Assembly (NCBI RefSeq): GCF_023061285.1 | Contig: NZ_JAKGAM010000005.1 | Location: 62,001 to 126,000, forward strand | Source: Chromohalobacter nigrandesensis | Lineage (GTDB): Bacteria > Pseudomonadota > Gammaproteobacteria > Pseudomonadales > Halomonadaceae | DNA length: 64,000 nucleotides | Direction of reading: 5' to 3' | In this document: positions 56,793-64,000 of the stretch, one piece after another | Layout of the letters: each line of letters begins with the position of its first letter | How positions within the stretch are numbered: the stretch's first letter is position 1 | Notes under the pieces: model-generated | Seen by the model: only the letters and a program-made list of their open reading frames with translations | The model's database searches: none | What the model was told of the DNA's origin: nothing | Position numbers and translations under genes: made by a program

Positions 56793-57959
56793 CTAGGTAT
56801 GTCGGGCGGGCGTCAGATTGTGCCGGGCGAGTAGGGCGATGAGCAGCAGCAGCAGGGCGGCGATGCTGAACAATAGCGTGAGATCGCCGAGGCTGAAGAG
56901 TAGGGCGCCGAGAAACGGCCCGCTGGCCATGCCCATGAAGCGAAAGAAATTGTAGAGCCCCACGGCGGTGGCGCGGTGGGTGACGAAGACGCGCGTCAGC
57001 AGCGCGGTCTGCGCGGGAAGCGAGAGGCCCAGCAGCAGGCCGAAAATAAAGGTGGTGGTGATGAGCATCGCCAGCGAGTGCATCGTCGTGACGAGGAAAA
57101 CCACGACATCGATGGCCCCCAGTAGTGTGGTGGCTACCAATAGGCTTTCCGTCGACAGACGTTTCTGCACACGGCTGCTCAGGAAACTGCCCAGCACCAG
57201 GGCCACGGAAAGCGGCAGGAACATCAGCCCTTTCTGGGCCACGGTGAGCGTATAGCCCCGGTCGAGGATCACCGGCAAATAGACCAGGAAATTATAGTAA
57301 ATGTAGAACTGCACAAAACCCAGAATGCCGAGGGTCAGCCCCTGTCGATCGCGCGCAATGCGGGCATATTCGGCCATATCGATTTTGCGGGCAGGGCCGG
57401 CGGGCTTGGTCTCCCGGAGCAATGCCCAATTGATGATGCCGATCAGCGCTCCGGCGATGGCCAGCGCCAGAAAGACGAAGTGATAGTCGAGCCGACCGGC
57501 GATGAAGCCGCCCGCTACGGGCCCGATGACGGGGCCGAGCGCGACCATCATCTGGAAGGTGCCCATCGCCTTGAGGCGCTCCTCGCCTTGGAAAAGATCG
57601 CCGATGACGGTGACGGCGACCACCGACCCCGTCGCGATCCCCACCGCCTGGAACACGCGGAAGAAGAGCAGCGAGGTGATGTGATCGGCATAGAAACAGC
57701 CGATCGACGCCGCGACGTAAAGCGCGATCCCCGGGAGTAAGACCTTCTTGCGTCCCAGGCTGTCGGTCAGCGGACCGTAGAGGATCTGCATGAAGGCGAT
57801 GATGAAGGTGAACACCGAGATACTGGCGTTGATGAGCAACTGGCTGGTGGCCAGCGTGTCTTGCAGCTCGGGGAGGATGGGAACGTAGACGGTTTGAGTA
57901 AAAGGGCCCAGAAAAGCGGCGAATGACACTGAATACGCAATTGCCTTTTTATGAACCAT
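56793..57959 (-). CDS. MFS transporter, Bcr/CflA-type multidrug exporter
   Basis: This 388-residue membrane protein has about 12 spans and MFS signatures: the ILYGPLTDSLGRKKVLLPG loop between spans 2 and 3 and the RVFQAVGIATGSVVAVTVIGDLFQGEERLKAMG region. It fits the drug:H+ antiporter Bcr/CflA group. It follows the ring-cleavage operon on the same strand, so it might export an aromatic intermediate, but a general drug-exporter role is equally possible. Confidence 0.82.
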   Translation of the reverse strand: MVHKKAIAYSVSFAAFLGPFTQTVYVPILPELQDTLATSQLLINASISVFTFIIAFMQILYGPLTDSLGRKKVLLPGIALYVAASIGCFYADHITSLLFFRVFQAVGIATGSVVAVTVIGDLFQGEERLKAMGTFQMMVALGPVIGPVAGGFIAGRLDYHFVFLALAIAGALIGIINWALLRETKPAGPARKIDMAEYARIARDRQGLTLGILGFVQFYIYYNFLVYLPVILDRGYTLTVAQKGLMFLPLSVALVLGSFLSSRVQKRLSTESLLVATTLLGAIDVVVFLVTTMHSLAMLITTTFIFGLLLGLSLPAQTALLTRVFVTHRATAVGLYNFFRFMGMASGPFLGALLFSLGDLTLLFSIAALLLLLIALLARHNLTPARHT

Positions 57960-57994
57960 CGAACGTTCCCGGGATGGTGAAATAAAACGTTAGC

Positions 57995-58135
57995 TTAGCA
58001 AGTATCTGGCGACGGCGTCTCGTCGGTATCCCGGCGGCGGGCCACGGAGTAGGTGACCTGTCGATTGTCGTGATCCATGGCAAAGCCGATGGTCGGGGTG
58101 TGGGAAACGCCGAGTCCGCCGATGATACGTGCCAT
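57995..58135 (-). pseudogene. Truncated LigB-type dioxygenase remnant
   Basis: This 46-codon frame begins MARIIGGLGVSHTPTIGFAMD, clearly the N-terminus of a LigB-family class III extradiol dioxygenase (compare MGKIVAGIGSSHVPSIGRAYD of the intact gene at 58163). Sequence then diverges after about 26 residues and stops. It lies 27 bases beyond the intact ligB. It is most simply the remnant of a second dioxygenase gene after deletion, although a short expressed peptide cannot be excluded. Confidence 0.7.
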
Positions 58136-58162
58136 CTTCGCTACCTCGTTCGAACGTGGACG

Positions 58163-59008
58163 TCAGTCGCTGTTGTTGAGCGCGAGGAGCCCGATCCCGG
58201 TGGTCATCGGGGCGTAGTAGAAGCGATGAACTTCCTCGACACGCTCGGTCATCGCGCCGCGCATCACGAACCACATGATGACTTCACCGCCCTCGGCGCC
58301 GGCCGCCGTCATCACTTCCTTGTGCGACAGTGCGGCTAGCTCCCGGGGCGCGTCCTGGATGCGTTGCAGCCACTGTTTGTCCCACTCTTCGTTGATATGT
58401 CCGAAGCGTTCGCCGTTGAGCTGATGCGAGAGGCCACCGGTGCCGACCACGGCGACGCGGGTATCTTCAGGGTAGGCCTCGACGGCGCGACGAATGGCCT
58501 CGCCCAGCTTGTAGCAACGTTGCCCCGTGGGGAGGGGGTGCTGGATGACGTTGACCAGCAGTGGCACCACCTTGACCGGCCATGCCGTATCGTCGTGATC
58601 CCATAGCAAGGGCATGGCGGTGAGAAAACCGTGATCCAGCGCCATTTCCTGGCACAGGGTCAGGTCGAACTCATCGGCGACCAGATGGTTGGCTAGATGC
58701 TCGGAAAACGCCGCGTCGCCGGGGAAGTCCGGCAGCGGGCGCTTGCCGTAGCCTTCGTCCGCTACCGCGTAGCTGTCGGCGACGCCCAGCGCGAAGGTCG
58801 GGTAACAATCGAGGAAGAATTCGGTGCCATGGTCGTTGTAGACGAGGATGACGACATCGGCTTTCACTTCCTCGGCGAGCCAGCGCTTGACGGGTTCATA
58901 GCCATCGAAAAGCGGCTGCCACGCGGGGTCGGCTTGTTTTTTCTGGTCGTAGGCGCGCCCGATCGAAGGGACGTGGGAGGAGCCGATACCGGCGACGATC
59001 TTGCCCAT
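58163..59008 (-). CDS. ligB: Class III extradiol dioxygenase beta subunit (LigB type)
   Basis: This 281-residue subunit carries the Fe(II) site of a protocatechuate 4,5-dioxygenase-like enzyme. Predicted iron ligands include His12 (SSHVPSIG), the His of YNDHGTEF near 60 and a Glu in EGGEVIMW near 240; GTGGLSHQLNGERFGHINEEWD is the catalytic His region. Its start overlaps the ligA stop by one base. Neighbouring galD, galC and galB, and the absence of ligC and ligI, point to gallate or 3-O-methylgallate as substrate rather than protocatechuate. Confidence 0.87.
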   Translation of the reverse strand: MGKIVAGIGSSHVPSIGRAYDQKKQADPAWQPLFDGYEPVKRWLAEEVKADVVILVYNDHGTEFFLDCYPTFALGVADSYAVADEGYGKRPLPDFPGDAAFSEHLANHLVADEFDLTLCQEMALDHGFLTAMPLLWDHDDTAWPVKVVPLLVNVIQHPLPTGQRCYKLGEAIRRAVEAYPEDTRVAVVGTGGLSHQLNGERFGHINEEWDKQWLQRIQDAPRELAALSHKEVMTAAGAEGGEVIMWFVMRGAMTERVEEVHRFYYAPMTTGIGLLALNNSD

Positions 59009-59364
59009 TAGGTTGCTCCTGGCACGTTGCGGGTGGACATGAATTGCTCGTAGCTTTCGCCACGCATCTGCGCACCGATGGTGTAAAGCCCGTAGCCTAG
59101 GGTGGCGCCGAGCTTGAGGAAGAAGAACAGATTGCCGCCGAGTTGGGTCAGGCGTAGCCAGTCACGCTCGCGAATGGCCTGTTTCTGTTCTTCCGACAAG
59201 CCATAGCGTTCCATATAGGCTTCTTCGTCGGCCTTGAAGGCCTCGCGGTTCTCGTCGAACTTGAGCGAGTTGCACATCTTGTTGATGGCATACCCTTGCC
59301 GCGAAAGCGCAAGGTCGAAAACATAGGTGCCGGGAATGCCCCAGCGCTCTTGTGTATCCGGCAT
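59008..59364 (-). CDS. ligA: Class III extradiol dioxygenase alpha subunit (LigA type)
   Basis: This 118-residue small subunit (GTYVFDLALSRQGYAINKMCNSLKF, EAYMERYGLSEEQKQAIRERDWLRLTQLGGNLFFFLKLGA) covers the active site of LigB. In gallate dioxygenases of pseudomonads the equivalent domain is fused to the LigB part; here it is separate and comes first. GGAGGGA precedes the start at 59364; the longer frame upstream is not supported. Confidence 0.87.
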   Translation of the reverse strand: MPDTQERWGIPGTYVFDLALSRQGYAINKMCNSLKFDENREAFKADEEAYMERYGLSEEQKQAIRERDWLRLTQLGGNLFFFLKLGATLGYGLYTIGAQMRGESYEQFMSTRNVPGAT

Positions 59365-59421
59365 GGCGTGTCCCTCCGTTGTGTGGTGGTGCTTGTTATG
59401 GCGCATGGAGATGGCAAAAGC

Positions 59422-59880
59422 TCAGCCATCACGATGCATGACGAATTGGGCATGGCGTTCGGCGAAGCGCCATGCGCCTTGATCGAGCACGCACAGGTCG
59501 TCGAATTCGCCGATCATGGTACGTCCCGCCAGCGGCCAGCCGAAGTGGCCGTCAGGTTCGCTTTGGGTATCGGCGGCGAACACCTGCACATAGGTACTGA
59601 CCCGTGCTCGCTCAGCGGTTTCCACCTGCACGCGGATGTTGCTGCAGAAATGGCGGGTGATGCGTTGTGCCGGCCGTGCCTGGTAGCTCGCCTCGATGGC
59701 CTCGCGGCCTTCGAGCGGTGCGTCGGGCGCGGTGGGACGAAACAGTTTGCCGTCGGGTGTGAATAGCGTCACGAGACCGGCATAGTCCTGGCGATCGGTA
59801 GCGTCGGCAGCCGTCAGCACGAGGCGGGTGCAGGCCTGTTCGATGACAACGCGTGCCTCGCGCGATAGCGGGGATGTCAT
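59422..59880 (-). CDS. NTF2-like (SnoaL-type) protein
   Basis: This 152-residue protein has the NTF2-like fold: ACTRLVLTAADATDRQDYAGLVTLFTPDGKLFRP, REAIEASYQARPAQRITRHFCSNIRVQVE and WRFAERHAQFVMHRDG. Members act as dehydratases, isomerases or small dioxygenase partners. Its start overlaps the alpha/beta-hydrolase stop by ATGA and it precedes ligA, so it is translationally coupled within the ring-cleavage operon. GGAGGAAA precedes the start. Function is unknown. Confidence 0.8.
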   Translation of the reverse strand: MTSPLSREARVVIEQACTRLVLTAADATDRQDYAGLVTLFTPDGKLFRPTAPDAPLEGREAIEASYQARPAQRITRHFCSNIRVQVETAERARVSTYVQVFAADTQSEPDGHFGWPLAGRTMIGEFDDLCVLDQGAWRFAERHAQFVMHRDG

Positions 59881-60590
59881 GTAGTTTTCCTCCAGTGCTC
59901 GAGGGTCCGGGCGACGGCGTCGGGCTGTTCCATGGGGCTCATATGGCCGGCGGCCTCGATGACCTCGAGGCGGCTTTCGGGAATGAGCTGGGCCATTTTC
60001 TCGTGGCGTTCCAGTGGGCTCCAGGCGTCCTGGCGCCCGCATAGCAGTAAGGTTGGGCAGTCGATGAGCGGTAGCTGATCGGTGGCGTCCGGACGGGCCA
60101 GCAAGGCGTCGATCTGGGCGGCGAAGATCGCCGGGTCCTTGCGTTCGATCATCGCCAGGATGGCATCGATGAGCGCGTCATCACTCAGCCGTTCGGGATG
60201 AACCATGCCCTGTAGCCAGGTTTCGCCCATGGCACGCATGCCTTCTTGCCGTGCCTTATCCAGCAGGGCGTGGCGGTCCTCACGTTCGCGCTCGCCGGCG
60301 TCGCCCTCCGCTCGGCCGCGAAAGCCGGTATCCAATAGGGCCAGACCGGCGACCCGAGACGGCGCGCGTCGCTGGATCTCGAGGGCGACGCGGCCGCCCA
60401 TGGAATGGCCCACTGCAATAAAGCGTTCAGGCGCGTTTTGCAAGGCGATGTCCGCCATGGCGCCGATGGAATCGGCCATGCCGTAATCGGGCGTAGGCAG
60501 GGTGGGCGCGACGAGATGCGTGCGCATGTCGGCCCAGACGGCGTCGTCGCACAACAGGCCGGGGAGCAGTAACAGAGGCGTGGCGTTCAT
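59877..60590 (-). CDS. Alpha/beta hydrolase of the ring-cleavage operon
   Basis: This 237-residue enzyme has the nucleophile elbow GHSMGG (Ser about residue 63), an LLLPGLLCDDAVW oxyanion segment, Asp in LLCGRQDAWSPLE and His in EAAGHMSPMEQP. It overlaps galD and the NTF2-like gene. Gallate catabolism does not need a hydrolase, so it may hydrolyse a methyl ester or lactone produced when a methoxylated ring such as 3-O-methylgallate is cleaved (inference), or a gallate ester before cleavage. Confidence 0.83.
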   Translation of the reverse strand: MNATPLLLLPGLLCDDAVWADMRTHLVAPTLPTPDYGMADSIGAMADIALQNAPERFIAVGHSMGGRVALEIQRRAPSRVAGLALLDTGFRGRAEGDAGEREREDRHALLDKARQEGMRAMGETWLQGMVHPERLSDDALIDAILAMIERKDPAIFAAQIDALLARPDATDQLPLIDCPTLLLCGRQDAWSPLERHEKMAQLIPESRLEVIEAAGHMSPMEQPDAVARTLEHWRKTT

Positions 60591-61702
60591 GAGGCGGCTC
60601 CGGAGGTGGACGATGGCTCAGGCATACCCTCCCAGACGGCGCGCGGCACATGCAGGTACCCTTCGAAGAGTAGCCGTGCGGTGCGCAAAAGGCCGGCACG
60701 TACGACGTCGCCTTGCGCATCTTGCGTCAGTTCGACGGTGAACTCGCCGGTGGGATGCTCGATCGATAAACGTTGCGTCGGTCCTTCGCCTAGCCGTGCT
60801 AGGCCTTCGCACACCGTGCCCGGGATGAGACAACCGCTGGCCACGCTGACCGCGCCGAGCACGCCGATGGCCTCGTGGCAGCGATGCGGGATGAACGAGC
60901 GCGTGGCGAGGCTGCCGCCGTGACGCGGGGCGGCGATGAGCGTCATCTTGGGCACGGTGTGCTCACTGACATCGCCCAGGTTCATGCGCGGCCCTGCCGC
61001 CAGGCGAATACGCTCGATCCGCGTGCGCAGTACGTCGTTGGCTTCCAGCTCGGTGGGGCTTTCGTGCCCGCTGACGCCGAGGTCCTCGGCACGCAGCAGC
61101 ACCACCGGCATGCCGTTATCGAGACAAGTGACGTCGACGCCCTCGAGCGTGTCGCGTGGGTTGCCGGTGGGCAGCAGCGCGCCACAGCTCGAGCCGGCGG
61201 TATCTCGGAATTCGATGATCAGGGGCGCGGCCCGGCCCGGTACGCCGGAGATTTCGGCATCGCCGGCGTATTCGACGCGGCCATCTGGAGTGGGGACATG
61301 GATGATCGCCACCTGGCCGGTATTGACCATGTGCACGCGCACCGGCGTCGTGCCGTCTTGCGCCGTCACCCAGCCACGCTCGATGGCGAAGGGCCCTACG
61401 CCGGCGAGGATATTACCGCAGTTCTGGCCATAATCGACGCGTGGCGCATCGACGACGACCTGGGCGAACAGGTAGTCGACATCCACGTCGTCGCGAGTCG
61501 GGTGGTCGATGATCGCAACCTTGCTGGTCAGCGAGGTTGCGCCACCAAGGCCATCGATCTGACGCGCATCGGGCGAGCCCATCGCCGCGAGTAGCACGGC
61601 GTCACGTTGCGCGGCGTCGCTGGGGAGGTCCTCGGCGAGGAAATACAGCCCCTTCGAGGTGCCGCCGCGCATCTGCAGGCACGGGATGCGCGTCTGGCTC
61701 AT
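60587..61702 (-). CDS. galD: 4-oxalomesaconate tautomerase (PrpF-like)
   Basis: This 371-residue enzyme of the PrpF/diaminopimelate-epimerase fold isomerises the keto/enol forms of 4-oxalomesaconate. Features are [57 protein letters not shown] and SGCLIPGT. Length and context with galC and galB match the Pseudomonas gallate pathway. It overlaps galC by ATGA. Confidence 0.89.
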   Translation of the reverse strand: MSQTRIPCLQMRGGTSKGLYFLAEDLPSDAAQRDAVLLAAMGSPDARQIDGLGGATSLTSKVAIIDHPTRDDVDVDYLFAQVVVDAPRVDYGQNCGNILAGVGPFAIERGWVTAQDGTTPVRVHMVNTGQVAIIHVPTPDGRVEYAGDAEISGVPGRAAPLIIEFRDTAGSSCGALLPTGNPRDTLEGVDVTCLDNGMPVVLLRAEDLGVSGHESPTELEANDVLRTRIERIRLAAGPRMNLGDVSEHTVPKMTLIAAPRHGGSLATRSFIPHRCHEAIGVLGAVSVASGCLIPGTVCEGLARLGEGPTQRLSIEHPTGEFTVELTQDAQGDVVRAGLLRTARLLFEGYLHVPRAVWEGMPEPSSTSGAAS

Positions 61703-62448
61703 GATGAGCGCTCCATGGCGCGGGCCAGCGCTTGCGGGTCGTCGTAATAGGTCAGCCCTTTGTCGGCGAGGCGCTGGCGCATGTCGTAGATGTCGAGGCC
61801 CAGTTCGCCGTTGGCGAGGCGCACGCGCTTGTCTTCCTCCGCGGCGGCGCGCTTGCGACTGGCGGCGGTGACGCCTTCGGCCTCATCGCGACGCACGACG
61901 ACCACGCCGTCGTCATCGGCGACGACGATATCGCCGGGGTTGATCCACTGACCGGCACAGACGACAGGAATATTCACCGAGCCGAGTGTCTCCTTGACGG
62001 TGCCTTGGGCATGCACGGCACGCGACCAGACGGCGAAGCCCATCTCGCGCAGGGTGCGTGTGTCGCGCACGCCACCGTCGAGCACCAGGCCGCGCACGCC
62101 GCGTGCCTGTAGCGAGGTGGCGAGCAGGTCGCCGAAATAACCGTCGATGCAGGGCGAGCGTGTGGCCACTACGAGGATGTCGCCGGGCTGGCATTGCTCC
62201 ACGGCGACATGAAACATCCAGTTGTCGCCGGGCGAGACCAAAGCGGTCACGGCCGACCCGCTGATGCCATGATCCTGCTGGATGGGGCGGATGGCGGGAT
62301 CGAGCAGGCCTTTGCGTCCCTGGGCCTCGTGCACCGTCGCCACGCCTTGTTCACCCAAGGCGTCGATGTGTTCGCGTGTGGCCCGGGGGAAGTCGCGAAC
62401 GACGATGCCGGGCGTTTCTAGGGCGGTCGTTATGAGAGAGGTCGTCAT
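61699..62448 (-). CDS. galC: 4-carboxy-4-hydroxy-2-oxoadipate aldolase (RraA fold)
   Basis: This 249-residue class II aldolase cleaves 4-carboxy-4-hydroxy-2-oxoadipate to pyruvate and oxaloacetate. The metal/substrate signature is present: [40 protein letters not shown], preceded by [31 protein letters not shown]. The start at 62448 has GGAGAAT upstream, and the long upstream frame overlaps galB and is rejected. Starts and stops of galB, galC and galD overlap. Confidence 0.9.
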   Translation of the reverse strand: MTTSLITTALETPGIVVRDFPRATREHIDALGEQGVATVHEAQGRKGLLDPAIRPIQQDHGISGSAVTALVSPGDNWMFHVAVEQCQPGDILVVATRSPCIDGYFGDLLATSLQARGVRGLVLDGGVRDTRTLREMGFAVWSRAVHAQGTVKETLGSVNIPVVCAGQWINPGDIVVADDDGVVVVRRDEAEGVTAASRKRAAAEEDKRVRLANGELGLDIYDMRQRLADKGLTYYDDPQALARAMERSS

Positions 62449-63182
62449 GCCAGATTCTCCGTGACGCGGGGGAAAATGCTTTGATAGCCCTCGGCATATT
62501 GAATGTTCTTCTGCGCGGTGATGCCGATGTTGCGCTTGGCCTGCACGCCGCGCTGCAGGGCGACGCGGGTGTAGTATTCCCACAAGTGTTCCTGCCCGGC
62601 CATGCACTGGATCGCGCGATACTTGTCATCCCATGCTTCGGTGATATCGAGCAGCACATCGGGGCGCCACTGACACTGTTCCGGCTGGTGCGGCTCGAAG
62701 CAATACACCGGTGGCGCGCCGACGATGGTCTCGCCGGGGTTGTGACCTTCCGCCTGGGCGATAATGCGTGCCTCCTGGGCAAGATCGGTGGCGAGCGGAT
62801 GATCGTAGTTGTAGGGGTCCTTGAGCGAGTGCGTGAGCACGAACTCGGGCTGTACGCGGCGATAAACTTCGACGAGCCGGAATAGCGTCTCCTTGTCGGC
62901 GCGCATGGGGTAATCGCCGATGTCGAAGAACTCGACGCTGGCGCCCAGGGCCTCGGCCGCCGCTTGGGCCTCCTCGCGGCGTGCCGCCTTGACCTTGTCC
63001 TCGGTCATGTTGCCCTGCCGCCAGAGCTTGGCGGATTCGCCGCGCTCGCCGAATGACAGGCAGACGATATGCATGGCGTAGCCTTGCCGGGCATGCAGAG
63101 CGATGGCGCCGCCTGCCCGCCATACGAAGTCCGCCGAATGTGCGCTGACCACCAGGCCAGCAGGAGAAGGAGCGCCAGTCAT
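62445..63182 (-). CDS. galB: 4-oxalomesaconate hydratase (PIG-L/LmbE fold)
   Basis: This 245-residue enzyme hydrates 4-oxalomesaconate. It belongs to the PIG-L deacetylase fold, as does Pseudomonas GalB, and is unrelated to the LigJ hydratase. The zinc-site region reads [16 protein letters not shown] instead of the usual AHPDD, and the second metal region is [22 protein letters not shown]. It is the first gene of the operon and divergent from the LysR gene. Confidence 0.9.
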   Translation of the reverse strand: MTGAPSPAGLVVSAHSADFVWRAGGAIALHARQGYAMHIVCLSFGERGESAKLWRQGNMTEDKVKAARREEAQAAAEALGASVEFFDIGDYPMRADKETLFRLVEVYRRVQPEFVLTHSLKDPYNYDHPLATDLAQEARIIAQAEGHNPGETIVGAPPVYCFEPHQPEQCQWRPDVLLDITEAWDDKYRAIQCMAGQEHLWEYYTRVALQRGVQAKRNIGITAQKNIQYAEGYQSIFPRVTENLA

Positions 63183-63239
63183 TTGCCAAAACCTACCGTT
63201 GAAGACGATGGTTTTATCCTGTCACCTCGCCTGAAACGC

Positions 63240-63253
63240 GAATAATGTTATTC
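63240..63253. promoter_or_regulatory. Candidate LysR box in the galB divergent region
   Basis: GAATAA-TG-TTATTC is an inverted repeat 58 bases upstream of galB in the 202-base gap to the LysR gene. Another repeated string TATGCG occurs twice just after it (about 63264-63281). Confidence 0.42.
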
Positions 63254-63384
63254 ACCGGCGTCAATATGCGTTTTGCTTATGCGGCAGACTCTTGGTGGCG
63301 CTTGGCATGCTCCCTTTATGGCATATCGCGATGTCTTGCTGTGGGGCATGCTAGGTGCGAGCAAGCCATGCCAAGGAATCCTTC

Positions 63385-64000
63385 ATGACCGAACTGCATC
63401 GCGAGGCGTTCGATTACATACCCAATATGCGGCGTTTGCGGGCAGTCATCGCAGTCGCCGAGGCGGGTAGCGTGATGCGCGCAGCCGAGACGCTGCATTT
63501 GTCACAACCTGCGGTGACCCGGGCAGTGCGTGACCTGGAGAAAGAGCTCGGCCTGGCGCTGTTCGAGCGCCATCGCAGTGGCATGTTGTGTACCACGGCG
63601 GGCAAGATCGTCCTGCATCGTTTTCGGCGTGCCTTGCAGCAACTCGGCGATGCCGAAGCCGCGCTGGCACGCATGCAACCGGCGGGGCATTCCGAGCGGC
63701 TCACGCAACGCCTGTCGCATCGTCAATTGACGGTACTGGTGGCCATTGCCGATCTACATAACGAGCCTCAGGCGGCCCAGCGGCTGGGGCTGACGCAGCC
63801 GGCGGTCAGCGGCAATCTGCGCGATCTGGAAAACTTGCTTGGCGTGTCGCTATTCCTGCGCACGCAACGTGGCATGCTGGCAACGGACTGCGGCGCGCTG
63901 TTGATTCGATATGCCAAGGTGGCGCTGCGTGAACTGGCGTTGGTCAGTGACGATCTCTCGGCCTGGCAGGGTGAGGTGCGCGGGCGCGTGGTGATCGGCA
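63385..64000 (+). CDS. LysR-type regulator with tandem DNA-binding domains (3' partial; GalR/LigR-like)
   Basis: The frame opens at ATG 63385 and runs off the window end without a stop, giving 205 residues. Two LysR-like helix-turn-helix domains are visible in succession: MRRLRAVIAVAEAGSVMRAAETLHLSQPAVTRAVRDLEKELGLALFERH (residues 15-63) and LSHRQLTVLVAIADLHNEPQAAQRLGLTQPAVSGNLRDLENLLGVSLFLRT (about 114-164). A GGAAT site precedes the start. Divergence from galB makes it the likely activator of the ring-cleavage operon. Confidence 0.8.
   Translation, partial: MTELHREAFDYIPNMRRLRAVIAVAEAGSVMRAAETLHLSQPAVTRAVRDLEKELGLALFERHRSGMLCTTAGKIVLHRFRRALQQLGDAEAALARMQPAGHSERLTQRLSHRQLTVLVAIADLHNEPQAAQRLGLTQPAVSGNLRDLENLLGVSLFLRTQRGMLATDCGALLIRYAKVALRELALVSDDLSAWQGEVRGRVVIG

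Overview
The window is GC-rich, densely coded DNA from a gammaproteobacterium, most likely a halophile of the Halomonadaceae (Chromohalobacter/Halomonas type). The case rests on an alpha-glucosidase with all three catalytic residues in the same places as the Halomonas enzyme HaG, an oxaloacetate decarboxylase and dGTPase of gammaproteobacterial type, and five TRAP solute-binding proteins beyond the sugar-acid one. No tRNA, rRNA, CRISPR array, prophage or transposase gene was seen. The first and last genes are cut by the window edges.

Layout. (1) 1-3214: phosphonate/phosphate ABC importer phnD(partial)-phnC-phnE-phnE. (2) 3436-6160: oxaloacetate decarboxylase, two arrays of 7-bp tandem repeats, dgt. 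(3) 6315-15237: an alpha-glucoside regulon with a maltoporin-like porin, divergent from a binding-protein ABC importer, an alpha-glucosidase and the ATPase, followed by a LacI regulator; perfect palindromes sit in the divergent promoter region. (4) 15259-18829: housekeeping and unknown genes (NERD protein, sirtuin, lipoprotein, YciH, HAD phosphatase). (5) 19011-26307: a sugar-acid cluster with TRAP transporter, LacI regulator, SDR, 2-ketoacid reductase and KDG-kinase-like PfkB enzyme; a MITE-like element follows.

(6) 26674-38617: hydroxycinnamate (ferulate/p-coumarate) catabolism: fcs, ech (HCHL), vdh, a TRAP importer with two binding proteins, a DUF3237 protein, two MarR regulators and a DcaP-type porin. 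(7) 39012-45384: lower beta-ketoadipate pathway pcaB, pcaIJF and a fused pcaDC under an IclR regulator. (8) 45480-53316: a second TRAP importer with three related binding proteins, a LysR regulator and benzoylformate decarboxylase. (9) 53528-56009: pcaQ and protocatechuate 3,4-dioxygenase pcaHG. (10) 56129-57959: thioredoxin-like protein and MFS exporter. (11) 57995-64000: a meta-cleavage operon with split LigAB-type dioxygenase, NTF2-like protein, alpha/beta hydrolase, galD, galC, galB and a divergent double-HTH LysR regulator.

How it works together (inference from families): hydroxycinnamates enter through the porin and TRAP system, are CoA-activated, chain-shortened and oxidised to vanillate/4-hydroxybenzoate, and after steps not in this window reach protocatechuate, which PcaHG-B-DC-IJ-F turns into succinyl-CoA and acetyl-CoA. 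In parallel, gallate or an O-methylated gallate is cleaved by LigAB and processed by GalDBC to pyruvate and oxaloacetate. The most notable observations are the predicted operator sets (LacI x2, MarR, PcaR, PcaQ), which tie genes into regulons from sequence alone, and the meta-cleavage operon, which lacks LigC/LigI but carries an alpha/beta hydrolase, suggesting a gallate or 3-O-methylgallate route.
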